Shown here piece by piece: positions 46,626-57,045 of a stretch of 64,000 bases of DNA. Every line of letters starts with the position of its first letter. The stretch's first letter is position 1. The stretch spans positions 62,001 through 126,000 of the forward strand of contig NZ_VSST01000009.1 in assembly GCF_019402665.1 (NCBI RefSeq). The letters run 5' to 3'. This DNA is from Bradyrhizobium canariense (GTDB lineage: Bacteria > Pseudomonadota > Alphaproteobacteria > Rhizobiales > Xanthobacteraceae). The position numbers and the translations under genes are program-made. The notes beneath the pieces are model-generated. The model was not told where the DNA came from. It saw only the letters and a list, made by a program, of their open reading frames with translations, and made no database searches.

Positions 46626-46757
46626 GTCGTCCTGGCGAAAGCCAGGACCCATTACCCCAAGAGTTCGTTGGTGCACGAGCTAATAACCACCAGTCCTCGT
46701 CAAATTTTGGCCTGTGGCAATGGGTCCTGGATCTGCGCTTCGCTTGTCCAGGACGAC
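46626..46757. repeat. Composite ~130-bp extragenic palindrome, family III, copy B
   Basis: Left part GTCGTCCTGGCGAAAGCCAGG forms its own hairpin and is followed by ACCCATTACCCCA. The right part has CAATGGGTCCTGG and then GATCTGCG...TTGTCCAGGACGAC. The middle holds TAATAACCACCAG. It lies between the divergent mmcB and GH13 genes, i.e. in a promoter region, unlike most other palindromes here. Confidence 0.9.
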
Positions 46758-46837
46758 AGTGGCGCGGAACCTCCCCTCCCCTACGCACTTATCACGCAGC
46801 CGCCGCACCTCGGCGGAACCACCGAGGCTGCGCGCGC

Positions 46838-48535
46838 ATGATCGACGATCTCTGGTACAAGAACGCCATCATCTATTGCCTGTCCGTCGGCACCTATATG
46901 GACGCCAACGGCGATGGCATCGGCGATTTCAAGGGCCTGTTGCGCCGGCTCGATTATCTGCACGGCCTCGGCATCACCACGATCTGGCTGATGCCGTTCC
47001 AGACCTCGCCCGGCCGCGACGATGGCTACGATGTCGCCGACTACTACAGTGTCGATGCCCGCTACGGCACGCTCGGCGATTTCGTCGAGTTCACCCATGG
47101 CTGCAAACAGCGCGGCATTCGCGTCATCATCGATCTCGTCGTCAACCACACCTCCGACCAGCATCCCTGGTTCAAGGCGGCGCGGAGCGACAGGAATTCG
47201 CCCTATCGCGACTGGTATGTCTGGTCCGACAAGAAGCCGGCCAACGCCAATCAGGGCATGGTGTTTCCCGGCGTGCAGAAATCGACCTGGACGCGCGACA
47301 AGGAAGCCGGCGCCTGGTACTTCCACCGCTTCTACGATTTCCAGCCCGATCTCAACACCTCGAACCCACGTGTGCAGGCCGAGATCTTGAAGATCATGGG
47401 CTTCTGGATCCAGCTCGGGGTCTCGGGTTTTCGCATGGATGCCGTGCCTTTCGTCATCGCGACCAAAGGCGCCAAGGTGAAGAAACCGGCCGAGCAGTAC
47501 GACATGCTGCGGACGTTTCGTGAATTCCTGCAATGGCGGCAGGGCGATGCCATCATCCTCGCCGAGGCTAACGTGCTGCCAAAGACGGACATGGAATATT
47601 TCGGCCGCGATGCCGACCGCATGCATATGATGTTCAATTTCCAGGTCAACCAGCATCTGTTCTATGCGCTGGCCTCGTCCGATTCCCGCCCGCTGGGGAA
47701 AGCGCTAAAGGCGACCAGGCCGCGGCCCGCCTCGGCGCAATGGGGCCTGTTCCTGCGCAATCATGACGAGCTCGATCTCGGGCGATTGACCAAGGCGCAG
47801 CGCGACACCGTGTTCAAAAGCTTCGGTTCTGACAAGGACATGCAGCTCTACGACCGCGGCATTCGCCGTCGCCTGGCACCGATGCTGGGTGGCGACCGCC
47901 GGCGGCTCGAGCTCGCCTACAGCCTGATGTGCACGCTGCCGGGGACGCCCGTGATCCGCTACGGCGACGAGATCGCGATGGGCGATGATCTGTCGCTGCC
48001 GGAACGCAATTGCGCGCGCACGCCGATGCAATGGTCGACCGAGCCGCATGGCGGCTTCACCACCAGCGACAAGCCGGCCTTGCCCGTCATCGACGAAGGA
48101 CCGTACGGCTATCCGCACGTCAACGTCGCCAAGCAGCGGCGCGATCCCAACTCGATGCTGAACTGGACCGAGCGCATCGTCCGGATGCGCAAGGAGGTGC
48201 CGGAGATCGGCTGGGGCGATTTTTCGATCATCGCGACGCGCGATCCCGCCGTGTTCATCATGCGCTACGACTGGCGCAACAATTCCGTGCTGTTCGTGCA
48301 TAATCTCGACGAGAAGCCGCGCGAGACTGCGTTCTCGGTGGGGCTGCCGGGCGAGGCCGGCGCGCACCTCATCAATCTGCTCGCGGAGGACCACAGCCAC
48401 GCCGACAAGCGCGGCCAGCATCGCGTCGTGCTGGAGCCTTATGGGTATCGCTGGTATCGCGTCGGTGGATTGGATTATCTGTTGAAGAGGAGTGATATCG
48501 ACAAGACGTTGCGGCGTAACAAGCATCCGGGATAG
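46838..48535 (+). CDS. GH13 alpha-amylase family protein, trehalose-synthase-like
   Basis: 565-residue cytoplasmic GH13 enzyme. Regions I-IV are DLVVNHTSD, GFRMDAVPF (nucleophile Asp), ILAEANV (acid/base Glu) and LRNHDELDL (transition-state Asp). The N-terminus LWYKNAIIYCLSVGTYMDANGDGIGDF is close to the WYKDAVIYE start of TreS proteins, which interconvert maltose and trehalose; here the position of the usual Glu is Cys. There is no fused maltokinase domain. The ATG at 46838 gives a family-like start; the open frame begins earlier within repeat copy B. The next gene is an alpha-glucosidase on the opposite strand. Confidence 0.85.
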   Translation: MIDDLWYKNAIIYCLSVGTYMDANGDGIGDFKGLLRRLDYLHGLGITTIWLMPFQTSPGRDDGYDVADYYSVDARYGTLGDFVEFTHGCKQRGIRVIIDLVVNHTSDQHPWFKAARSDRNSPYRDWYVWSDKKPANANQGMVFPGVQKSTWTRDKEAGAWYFHRFYDFQPDLNTSNPRVQAEILKIMGFWIQLGVSGFRMDAVPFVIATKGAKVKKPAEQYDMLRTFREFLQWRQGDAIILAEANVLPKTDMEYFGRDADRMHMMFNFQVNQHLFYALASSDSRPLGKALKATRPRPASAQWGLFLRNHDELDLGRLTKAQRDTVFKSFGSDKDMQLYDRGIRRRLAPMLGGDRRRLELAYSLMCTLPGTPVIRYGDEIAMGDDLSLPERNCARTPMQWSTEPHGGFTTSDKPALPVIDEGPYGYPHVNVAKQRRDPNSMLNWTERIVRMRKEVPEIGWGDFSIIATRDPAVFIMRYDWRNNSVLFVHNLDEKPRETAFSVGLPGEAGAHLINLLAEDHSHADKRGQHRVVLEPYGYRWYRVGGLDYLLKRSDIDKTLRRNKHPG

Positions 48536-48558
48536 GAGGTGCGACCACACACTCCGTT

Positions 48559-48688
48559 GTCGTCCTGGCGAAAGCCAGGACCCATTACCCCAATAGGTGA
48601 TTGTCGTACGAAGTGATAACCACGATCTTCGCCAAACTACTCCTGGGGTAATGGGTCCTGGATCTGCGCTTCGCTTGTCCAGGACGAC
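48559..48688. repeat. Composite ~130-bp extragenic palindrome, family III, copy C
   Basis: Same plan and same orientation as copy B: GTCGTCCTGGCGAAAGCCAGG hairpin, ACCCATTACCCCA, a centre with GTGATAACCACG, then TGGGGTAATGGGTCCTGG, GATCTGCG and CCAGGACGAC. It lies between the convergent GH13 genes. With copy B it flanks the trehalose-synthase-like gene. Confidence 0.92.
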
Positions 48689-48690
48689 GG

Positions 48691-50289
<1,599 letters not shown>

Positions 50290-50461
50290 GCGGGAAATCC
50301 ATCCAAAAACTGCTTCTCGCGCGGGAGAACGCGGAACGAGCGCCCCGGTTCAAAACAGCAGGCGAATTGAGACCGCCGTGTGACGATGTCCGCGGCTGTT
50401 CCCGAGCCGCGGGGACAAATCTTTTGCTTGGCGGCATGGCAAAAATCGGCATTGTGACACC

Positions 50462-51142
50462 ATGACAGAGCAAAACGAGACACAAGCCGAGGCAGGCGCG
50501 AAAGCGGGCGCGATCATCGTCCCCGTGACGCTGTTCGAGCAGAATTGCACCATCATCTGGGACGAGCCTTCCAAGAAGGCCGTGGTGATCGATCCCGGCG
50601 GCGACGTGCCGAAGATCCTCGACGCCATCAAACAGACCGGCGTCACCGTGGAGAAGATCTGGCTGACCCACGGCCATATTGACCATGTCGGCGGCGCGGC
50701 CGATCTCCGCGACGCGCTGAAGGTGCCGATCGAGGGCCCGCATGTCGCGGACAAATTCCTGCTCGACAACGTGGTCGAGAGCGGCGCGCGCTTCGGCATG
50801 ACGGGGGTGCGCAATTTCGAGCCGGACCGCTGGCTCGACGAAGGCGACAGCGTGGCGATCGGCGATCTCCAGTTCGAGATCTATCATTGCCCCGGCCACT
50901 CGCCCGGCAGCGTGGTGTTCTTCAACAAGGATCTGCGTTTCGCCCATGTCGGCGACGTCCTGTTCGCGGGCTCGGTCGGTCGCACCGATCTGCCCGGCGG
51001 CAGTCACGCGACCCTGATCGACTCGATCAAGACCAAGCTGCTGCCGCCTGGCGACGATGTCGGCTTCATCTGCGGCCACGGCGCCGGCTCGAGCATCGGC
51101 CAGGAGCGGATGACCAATCCGTTCATCACCGGCGAGATGTAG
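50462..51142 (+). CDS. MBL-fold metallo-hydrolase (glyoxalase II-like)
   Basis: 226-residue cytoplasmic protein with the metallo-beta-lactamase fold. Metal ligands are in THGHIDHVGG (H70-x-H72-x-D74-H75), CPGHSPGS (His) and VGDVLFAGSVG (bridging Asp), with the last His in ICGHGAGSSIG. This is the YcbL/GloB-like type that hydrolyses thioesters such as S-lactoylglutathione; it is shorter than classical GloB, and its real substrate is not known. The final helix EERMTNPFI is usual for the YcbL group. Confidence 0.9.
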   Translation: MTEQNETQAEAGAKAGAIIVPVTLFEQNCTIIWDEPSKKAVVIDPGGDVPKILDAIKQTGVTVEKIWLTHGHIDHVGGAADLRDALKVPIEGPHVADKFLLDNVVESGARFGMTGVRNFEPDRWLDEGDSVAIGDLQFEIYHCPGHSPGSVVFFNKDLRFAHVGDVLFAGSVGRTDLPGGSHATLIDSIKTKLLPPGDDVGFICGHGAGSSIGQERMTNPFITGEM

Positions 51143-51151
51143 CTTTTGTTT

Positions 51152-51200
51152 GAGCATGATCTGTTCGGAAAACCGCTTCACACTTTTCCGGATCATGCTC
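51152..51200. repeat. Extragenic palindrome, family VII
   Basis: GAGCATGATC and GATCATGCTC form perfect outer arms and CGGAAAA/TTTTCCG a second stem around CCGCTTCACAC. It begins 9 bp after the stop of the MBL-fold gene and could terminate its transcript. Elements of this look are, from general knowledge, abundant in Bradyrhizobium genomes. Confidence 0.85.
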
Positions 51201-51313
51201 TATTCCGCGGCGTCTGCGAACGCCGCGGGCTGGTTCAGGTTGCGGTCGCCCCATTCGCGGATCGCAGCGACGACGGGCACAAAACTCTTGCCTTATCGGC
51301 GCGACGGCCTGAG

Positions 51314-52480
51314 TTACTTCATCAATCCCGCGGCCGTGAGCGCGCGCGTGATGATCTGGCCGAGATCGAAGCCGCGGGCCTCCTCGCGCTTCGGCTCGGC
51401 CGTCTCTTCGGCGACCGCGGCGCGGATCGAGCGTGCCAGATGCGGCGCGGGCGAGCGGGCCGGCGTCGGCTTTGGTTCGGCCTTCTTCGCCGCGTCGGGA
51501 ATCCAGCCGGTGAGGCCGAAGAATTTGGCGATGTGATAGGACGAGGAGATGCCGGCCTCGATCAGGAACGCGCCTTCCACGCCATAGCGCTGGTCGTTGT
51601 CGGCAAGGCCGAGCGGCGTGCCGTGGGCCATGTCGGTGATGGCGTAGGACTCGACGAGGGTCTCGCCGTCCTTGTTCCACCAGGCCTGGCGCGGATAGCC
51701 GTCGATGTTGGTTTCTGCCATCGGCGCGTCAGGCAGATCGTGCAGGTCGAGCCATTGCTTGACGATCTCGTTGGCATTGCCGGGATTGACGGTGCGATCG
51801 GCGCTGCCGTGCCACACCGAGATCCTGGGCCAGGGCCCGCGATGATTCGAGGCCCGCCGCACCAGATCGCCAAGTTCGCGCGCCGGCCGCTCCGGGGAAT
51901 GAAACATGCCGTCGAGCGCCTCGCGCAGATTCGTCGCAATGCCGTAGGGAAGTCCCGCGATGACCGCCCCGGCCGCGAAGACTTCAGGGTAGGTCGCGAG
52001 CATCACCGATGTCATGCCGCCGCCGGCCGACAGGCCCGTGATGAAGATGCGCTTGGGATCGACGCGATGCGTTTCGATCATGTGCGCGATCATCTCGCGA
52101 ATCGAGCACGCCTCGCCGCTGTCCCGTGCCGTGTCTTCCGGATTGAACCAGTTGAAGCAGGTGTTGCTGTTGTTGATGCGCTGCTGCTCGGGCATCAACA
52201 GCGCGAAGCCGTAGTGCTCGGCGAGCGTCGACCATCCGGCACCGAGGTCGTAGCTTGCCGCCGTCTGGCCGCAGCCGTGCAGCACGACGACGAGCGCGCG
52301 CGGCTTCTGCAGTTGCGGCGGCACGAACGCGAACAGGCGCAGATTGCCGGCATTGTCACCGAAGCCCGTAACCTCCTGCAACGGACTGGAGGCATCGGCG
52401 CTCCGGCCAAAGTCGGCGAAGCGCAATCCGTCCAGCTTTGGCAGACGTCTCAAGAGGTCGACATTTCTGGTTAACGACAC
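51314..52480 (-). CDS. PHB-depolymerase family esterase (LpqC-like)
   Basis: 388-residue alpha/beta hydrolase of the PHB-depolymerase/feruloyl-esterase (Esterase_phd) family. The oxyanion region is LVVVLHGCGQTAASYD, the nucleophile elbow ITGLSAGGGM, with downstream VWHGSADRTVNPGNA (Asp) and DMAHGTPL (His). There is no signal peptide, unlike secreted depolymerases. The start is GTG at 52480 because AGGAG stands just before it; the frame extends slightly to a TTG at 52507. The C-terminal ~80 residues are Pro/Ala/Glu-rich and probably flexible. Whether it acts on PHB or another ester is open. Confidence 0.88.
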   Translation of the reverse strand: MSLTRNVDLLRRLPKLDGLRFADFGRSADASSPLQEVTGFGDNAGNLRLFAFVPPQLQKPRALVVVLHGCGQTAASYDLGAGWSTLAEHYGFALLMPEQQRINNSNTCFNWFNPEDTARDSGEACSIREMIAHMIETHRVDPKRIFITGLSAGGGMTSVMLATYPEVFAAGAVIAGLPYGIATNLREALDGMFHSPERPARELGDLVRRASNHRGPWPRISVWHGSADRTVNPGNANEIVKQWLDLHDLPDAPMAETNIDGYPRQAWWNKDGETLVESYAITDMAHGTPLGLADNDQRYGVEGAFLIEAGISSSYHIAKFFGLTGWIPDAAKKAEPKPTPARSPAPHLARSIRAAVAEETAEPKREEARGFDLGQIITRALTAAGLMK

Positions 52481-52621
52481 GGCAGCTCCTGGCAGGCGAC
52501 GTCCCAACGTCCACCCAAACCAAATAGTTGCTGCAGCGCAAAATAAAAAGACCGTGTGCTGTCAATGACGAGTAAATCGCGGGAAAACCTGCAGAAATCC
52601 GCACGTATTAACCGCAATGCC

Positions 52622-54034
52622 TCAACTTCGTGCAGATCCACGGCGCATCCACGCCAGGAATGCGGCGCAGATCATGATTAACGTCACAAACAGCGCGAGC
52701 GAGACGAGAAATCCTGCGCGCGCTGATTGCACGGCTTCGACGGCGAAGAACACCGCGCCGATTGCGGCCACTCCGGCCGCATTTCCAATCTGCGCCGTGG
52801 TGCCGTAAATGCCGGAGGCAGAACCTGCGGCCACGGGCTTCACCGTCGAGAGCACCGCGCCGGAGAGCGGCGCCATCACCAGCCCCTGACCGTAGCCGAA
52901 CACGATCATGGTGAGCGCGAGCAGGAGCGCGGACGGCGCATCGACAGAGAACGCGACAAGCGCAAGCGCCGCGAGGCCCGCGATCTGAAGCGCGCAACCT
53001 TCGATCAAGACCCTGGTGCCGCGATGGCGCGCCCGTGGGCCGCTATGGCGCGAGGCCACGACGAAAGCGAGCGCGAGCGGAATGAAGGCTATGCCGGCCG
53101 CGAGCGGCGGGATTTTCAGCCCTCGCTGCATGAACAGCGTCATGACCAGATAGAACGAGAGATTGGCGAAGAAGAAAAAGAACGCGGCGCCGAGACCGCG
53201 CAGGAAAGCGGCGTCCGCCAGCAGGGAGAGATCAATCAGCGGCATGCCGCCGGCGCGTGCCACCGCATGCTCCAGTTTCGGGAACGCCAGGAGGATCACG
53301 GCGCCGATCGCCATCACCAGCCACAACCACGGTGCCCAGCCGACATCGTGACCGAGCAGCAGCGGACCGATCATGCACAGCAATCCGGCAAACAGGACGA
53401 TGCTGCCCGTGATATCCAGCCGCGTGCCGGCGCGGTGCGGCACTGAGGGCATGATGCGCCAAGCCGCCACCGCGATGACGAGACCGCACGGCACATTGAC
53501 GAAGAACACCGAGCGCCAGCCGGTGCCGGCGAGATCAATCGTGACCAGGAGACCGCCGAGCAGAAAGCCCGCGGCACCCGCGAGCCCCAGCACGATGCCG
53601 TAGATGGCGAAGGCGCGGCTGCGCTGTTCATCGGTGAACAGGAGATGCAGCGTTGCCAGTACCTGCGGCACCATCAGCGCGGCGGAGGCACCCTGCGTCA
53701 ACCGCGCCACGATCAACTCCGCACCGGATCGCGCCAGTCCGCACCACAGCGACGTCAGGGTGAAGCCGAGCAGGCCAGCCAGGAACACGTTCCTGGTGCC
53801 GTGAATGTCGCCAAGCCGGCCGCCGGTGACGACCAGCGTGGCATAGGCGATCAGGTAGATCGCGATGACGGATTCGATCTGCGCCGGCGACGCCTTCAAC
53901 TCGACCGCGATGGTCGGAATGGCGACGTTGACCACGAAGGCATCGACGCCGAACATGAACTGGGCGGCCACGACGATCGCCAGCACCCACCAGCGACGGG
54001 ACGTATCGACCTGCTTTGTGACGGTTTGGTGCAT
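52622..54034 (-). CDS. MFS transporter, EmrB/QacA (DHA2) type
   Basis: 470-residue H+-coupled exporter with about 14 hydrophobic helices. Helix 1 has VDAFVVNVAIPTIAVEL (DHA2 motif), the loop GGRLGDIHGTRN is motif A, and GAAGFLLGGLL is motif C. The ATG at 54034 is chosen; the frame is open to 54271 but the extra part is not hydrophobic or family-like. It is divergent from the LLM monooxygenase gene with ~235 bp between. No adaptor protein gene is adjacent, so it probably works alone. Substrate unknown. Confidence 0.9.
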   Translation of the reverse strand: MHQTVTKQVDTSRRWWVLAIVVAAQFMFGVDAFVVNVAIPTIAVELKASPAQIESVIAIYLIAYATLVVTGGRLGDIHGTRNVFLAGLLGFTLTSLWCGLARSGAELIVARLTQGASAALMVPQVLATLHLLFTDEQRSRAFAIYGIVLGLAGAAGFLLGGLLVTIDLAGTGWRSVFFVNVPCGLVIAVAAWRIMPSVPHRAGTRLDITGSIVLFAGLLCMIGPLLLGHDVGWAPWLWLVMAIGAVILLAFPKLEHAVARAGGMPLIDLSLLADAAFLRGLGAAFFFFFANLSFYLVMTLFMQRGLKIPPLAAGIAFIPLALAFVVASRHSGPRARHRGTRVLIEGCALQIAGLAALALVAFSVDAPSALLLALTMIVFGYGQGLVMAPLSGAVLSTVKPVAAGSASGIYGTTAQIGNAAGVAAIGAVFFAVEAVQSARAGFLVSLALFVTLIMICAAFLAWMRRGSARS

Positions 54035-54269
54035 CGGCGCGCGACCCTTCGGATGTCCTTGCCGATCATCGCAGGCCCAATGCGGCGCCGCGATTACCTC
54101 GAAGGTAGGATCCTCGCGCGCTCCGCCTCTCTCCGCGTGCCCGCGAGAGGGAGACGACACATGCATGGCTGCATTCCGCCGTGCGGGACATCGCGCGATT
54201 GCGTTCGCTGCCTCCAGCACGTAGCTTCGCGCCACAAACAAACAAAAAATGTAAGCTGGAGAGAACGCC

Positions 54270-55505
54270 ATGGCGCGCCTGAAGTTCGGAGCCTTCCTTG
54301 CCCCGCATCATCCGATCGGGGAGCATCCGATGCTCCAGTTCCGGCGCGATCTCGATCTGGTCGAGCAGCTCGATGCACTCGGCTATGACGAGTTCTGGTG
54401 CGGCGAGCATCATTCCTCCGGCTGGGAAATGATCGCCTCGCCGGAGATGTTCCTGGCTGCGGCCGGCGAGCGCACCAAGCGGATCAAACTCGGCACCGGC
54501 GTGGTGTCGCTGCCCTATCACCATCCCTACAACGTCGCGCAGCGCATGGTGCAGCTCGACCACATGACCGGCGGCCGCGCCATCTTCGGCTCCGGCCCCG
54601 GCGCGCTCGCCTCCGACGCGCATACGCTCGGCATCGATCCGATGACGCAGCGCGACCGCCAGGACGAGGCGATCGGCGTGATCCGCCGCCTCTTCAATGG
54701 CGAGCGCGTCACGGCGAAGAGCGACTGGTTCACCATGAACGACGCCGCGCTGCAGCTCCTGCCGCTGCAGGAAGAGATGCCGTTTGTGGTGGCCTCGCAG
54801 ATCTCGCCCTCTGGCATGACGCTCGCCGGCAAATATGGCATCGGCATCATCTCGCTTGGTTCGATGACGACGCAGGGGCTGATGTCGCTGCAGCAGCAAT
54901 GGCAGTTCGCCGAGGACGCGGCGAAAAAGCACGGCACCAAAGTCGATCGTGCGAACTGGCGCGTGCTGCTGACCTGGCACATCGCCGAGACCCGCGAGCA
55001 GGCGCGTCGCGAGGCCGGCGCCGGGCTGATGCGCTGGCACAACGAATATAATGTCGGCACGCTGCAGCGGCCGGGTCTGACGGCGTTCGCCTCACCCGAC
55101 GAGGCCGTGGACAAGACCGCGTTCGTCGATGGCGCGGCCTCCGTCATCGGCACGCCCGACGACCTCGTCAAGATGATCAAGAACGTGATGCAGGTCTCCG
55201 GCGGCGTCGGCGCCGTCATCGGCTTCGTGCACGACTGGGCCAATCCGGAGAACACGCGCCGGAGCTGGGACCTTGTCGCGCGCTATGTCGTGCCCGAGAT
55301 CAACGGCTACATCGACGGCTTGCGCAAGTCGCAAAAATTCGTGATCGAGAACCGCGCGATCTTCGAGCGTGCGGGACAGGCCGTGATGGCCAAGATCATG
55401 GAAAACGAGAAGGCCGCCGAGGCTTTGAAGGTGACCGGCGCGGGCCGCGTTGCGATTCCGGCCGTCAATGCCCCGGATTTGCAGAAGGAAGCGGCGAAGC
55501 GGTAA
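54270..55505 (+). CDS. Luciferase-like (LLM) FMNH2-dependent monooxygenase
   Basis: 411-residue TIM-barrel flavin monooxygenase. Family features are KFGAFLAPHHPIGEHP at the start, YDEFWCGEHHSSGWEMI (His pair near the flavin), IKLGTGVVSLPYHHPYNVAQRM and FGSGPGALASDAHTLGI. The long C-terminal part resembles limonene-1,2-monooxygenase-type and other terpene or ketone oxygenases of the LLM class. GGAG stands ~8 nt before the ATG. The P450 gene follows 64 bp downstream on the same strand. The flavin reductase partner is not encoded here. Confidence 0.9.
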   Translation: MARLKFGAFLAPHHPIGEHPMLQFRRDLDLVEQLDALGYDEFWCGEHHSSGWEMIASPEMFLAAAGERTKRIKLGTGVVSLPYHHPYNVAQRMVQLDHMTGGRAIFGSGPGALASDAHTLGIDPMTQRDRQDEAIGVIRRLFNGERVTAKSDWFTMNDAALQLLPLQEEMPFVVASQISPSGMTLAGKYGIGIISLGSMTTQGLMSLQQQWQFAEDAAKKHGTKVDRANWRVLLTWHIAETREQARREAGAGLMRWHNEYNVGTLQRPGLTAFASPDEAVDKTAFVDGAASVIGTPDDLVKMIKNVMQVSGGVGAVIGFVHDWANPENTRRSWDLVARYVVPEINGYIDGLRKSQKFVIENRAIFERAGQAVMAKIMENEKAAEALKVTGAGRVAIPAVNAPDLQKEAAKR

Positions 55506-55569
55506 GCGCGGAATCATCGTCACCGAATTGTGCTATGTTGGCCGGGTCCAGCCAACCGGAGCAATCGTC

Positions 55570-56946
55570 ATGTCGATGCAGAATGTGGCCGCCCCTGCGC
55601 TCGGCTTCACTCCGCCCAGGCGCAACGAGCTGACACATATCCCCGGCGACGAAGGCTGGCCGATCATCGGCAAGACCTTTCAGGTCCTCGCCGACCCCAA
55701 GGGGCACATCGAGGCGAACGGCGCCAAATACGGCCTGATCTATCGCACGCATTTCTTCGGCGAGACCAATGTCGTGCTGCTCGGCCCCGAGGCCAACGAG
55801 CTCGTGCTGTTCGACCAGCAAAAGCTGTTCTCCTCGACCCATGGCTGGAACAAGGTGCTCGGCCTGTTGTTCCCGCGCGGATTGATGCTGCTGGATTTCG
55901 AGGAGCACCGGCTGCATCGCAAGGCGCTGTCGGTCGCGTTCAAGTCCGGCCCGATGAAGTCGTATCTGAGCGATCTCGACCGCGGCATCGCCGCCCGCGT
56001 CACGCAGTGGAAGGCGAAACCCGGCGAGATGCAGCTTTATCCGGCGATGAAGCAGCTCACGCTCGATCTCGCCGCCGCATCCTTTCTCGGCGCCGATATC
56101 GGGCCGGAGGTCGACGAGATCAACCGCGCCTTCGTCGATATGGTCGCCGCGGCCGTCGCCCCGATCCGCCGACCGCTGCCCGGCACGCAGATGGCGGCCG
56201 GCGTCAGGGGGCGCAAGCGCATCGTCGCTTATTTCCGCGAGCAGATTCCGCTGCGACGCGGCAATCACGGCGGCGATGACCTGTTCTCGCAGCTCTGCCG
56301 CGCAACCCACGAGGACGGCGCCCTGCTCTCGGAACAGGACATCATCGACCACATGAGCTTTCTGATGATGGCGGCGCACGACACGCTGACCTCGTCGCTG
56401 ACGTCGTTCATCGGCGAGCTCGCGGCAAATCCCGGCTGGCAGGACAAGCTTCGCGCGGAAGTCATGGCACTGGGGCTCGCCCCTGACGCGCCGAGCAGTT
56501 TCGACGATCTCGAAAAGATGCCGCTGTCAGAGATGGCGTTCAAGGAAGCGCTGCGGATCAAGCCGCCGGTGCCCTCGATGCCGCGCCGCGCCATGCGCGA
56601 TTTCACCTTCAAGGGTTTTTCGATTCCCGCCGGCACCGCGATCGGCGTCAATCCGCTCTACACGCACCACATGAAGGACATCTGGCCGGAGCCGGACCGC
56701 TTCGATCCGCTGCGTTTCACCGAGGAGGCCCAGCGCAACCGCCACCGCTTCGCCTGGGTGCCGTTCGGCGGCGGCGCGCATATGTGCCTCGGCCTGCACT
56801 TCGCCTACATGCAGGCCAAATGCTTCGCGCGGCACTTCTTGCAGAACATCGAGGTATCGCTGGAGCCCGGCTACAAGCCGGACTGGCAGATGTGGCCGAT
56901 CCCGAAGCCGCGCGACGGATTGCGGGTGCGGGTGAAGGCGGTGTGA
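55570..56946 (+). CDS. Cytochrome P450
   Basis: 458-residue haem monooxygenase. The haem-binding loop is FGGGAHMCLG (Cys ~406), the K-helix ExxR is EALR, and the I-helix oxygen-activation site is MAAHDTLTS (Ala-Ala-His-Asp-Thr). The N-terminus lacks a membrane anchor, so the protein is soluble and relies on a ferredoxin system not present here. The IPGDEGWPIIGKTF start and KVLGLLFPRGLMLLD segment recall the CYP51/CYP120-like clade, but substrate is unknown. The ATG at 55570 has GGAG upstream. It is likely cotranscribed with the LLM gene. Confidence 0.92.
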   Translation: MSMQNVAAPALGFTPPRRNELTHIPGDEGWPIIGKTFQVLADPKGHIEANGAKYGLIYRTHFFGETNVVLLGPEANELVLFDQQKLFSSTHGWNKVLGLLFPRGLMLLDFEEHRLHRKALSVAFKSGPMKSYLSDLDRGIAARVTQWKAKPGEMQLYPAMKQLTLDLAAASFLGADIGPEVDEINRAFVDMVAAAVAPIRRPLPGTQMAAGVRGRKRIVAYFREQIPLRRGNHGGDDLFSQLCRATHEDGALLSEQDIIDHMSFLMMAAHDTLTSSLTSFIGELAANPGWQDKLRAEVMALGLAPDAPSSFDDLEKMPLSEMAFKEALRIKPPVPSMPRRAMRDFTFKGFSIPAGTAIGVNPLYTHHMKDIWPEPDRFDPLRFTEEAQRNRHRFAWVPFGGGAHMCLGLHFAYMQAKCFARHFLQNIEVSLEPGYKPDWQMWPIPKPRDGLRVRVKAV

Positions 56947-56957
56947 GCATTGCAGCC

Positions 56958-57041
56958 GTCATTGCGAGCGAAGCGAAGCAATCCAGACTGCGTCCGCGGA
57001 AGCAGCCTGGATTGCTTCGTCGCTTCGCTCCTCGCAATGAC
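56958..57041. repeat. Extragenic palindrome, family I
   Basis: Left arm GTCATTGCGAGCGAAGCG, followed by AAGCAATCCAG, has its complement at the right end with two 3-nt insertions. It lies between the convergent P450 and SDR genes. Same family as 1297-1370. Confidence 0.85.
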
Positions 57042-57045
57042 GAAA

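Noticed and set aside
46598..48559. Composite repeats B and C as ends of an insertion sequence
   Set aside because: The only gene between them is a complete GH13 enzyme; no transposase is present, and the repeats are direct rather than inverted.
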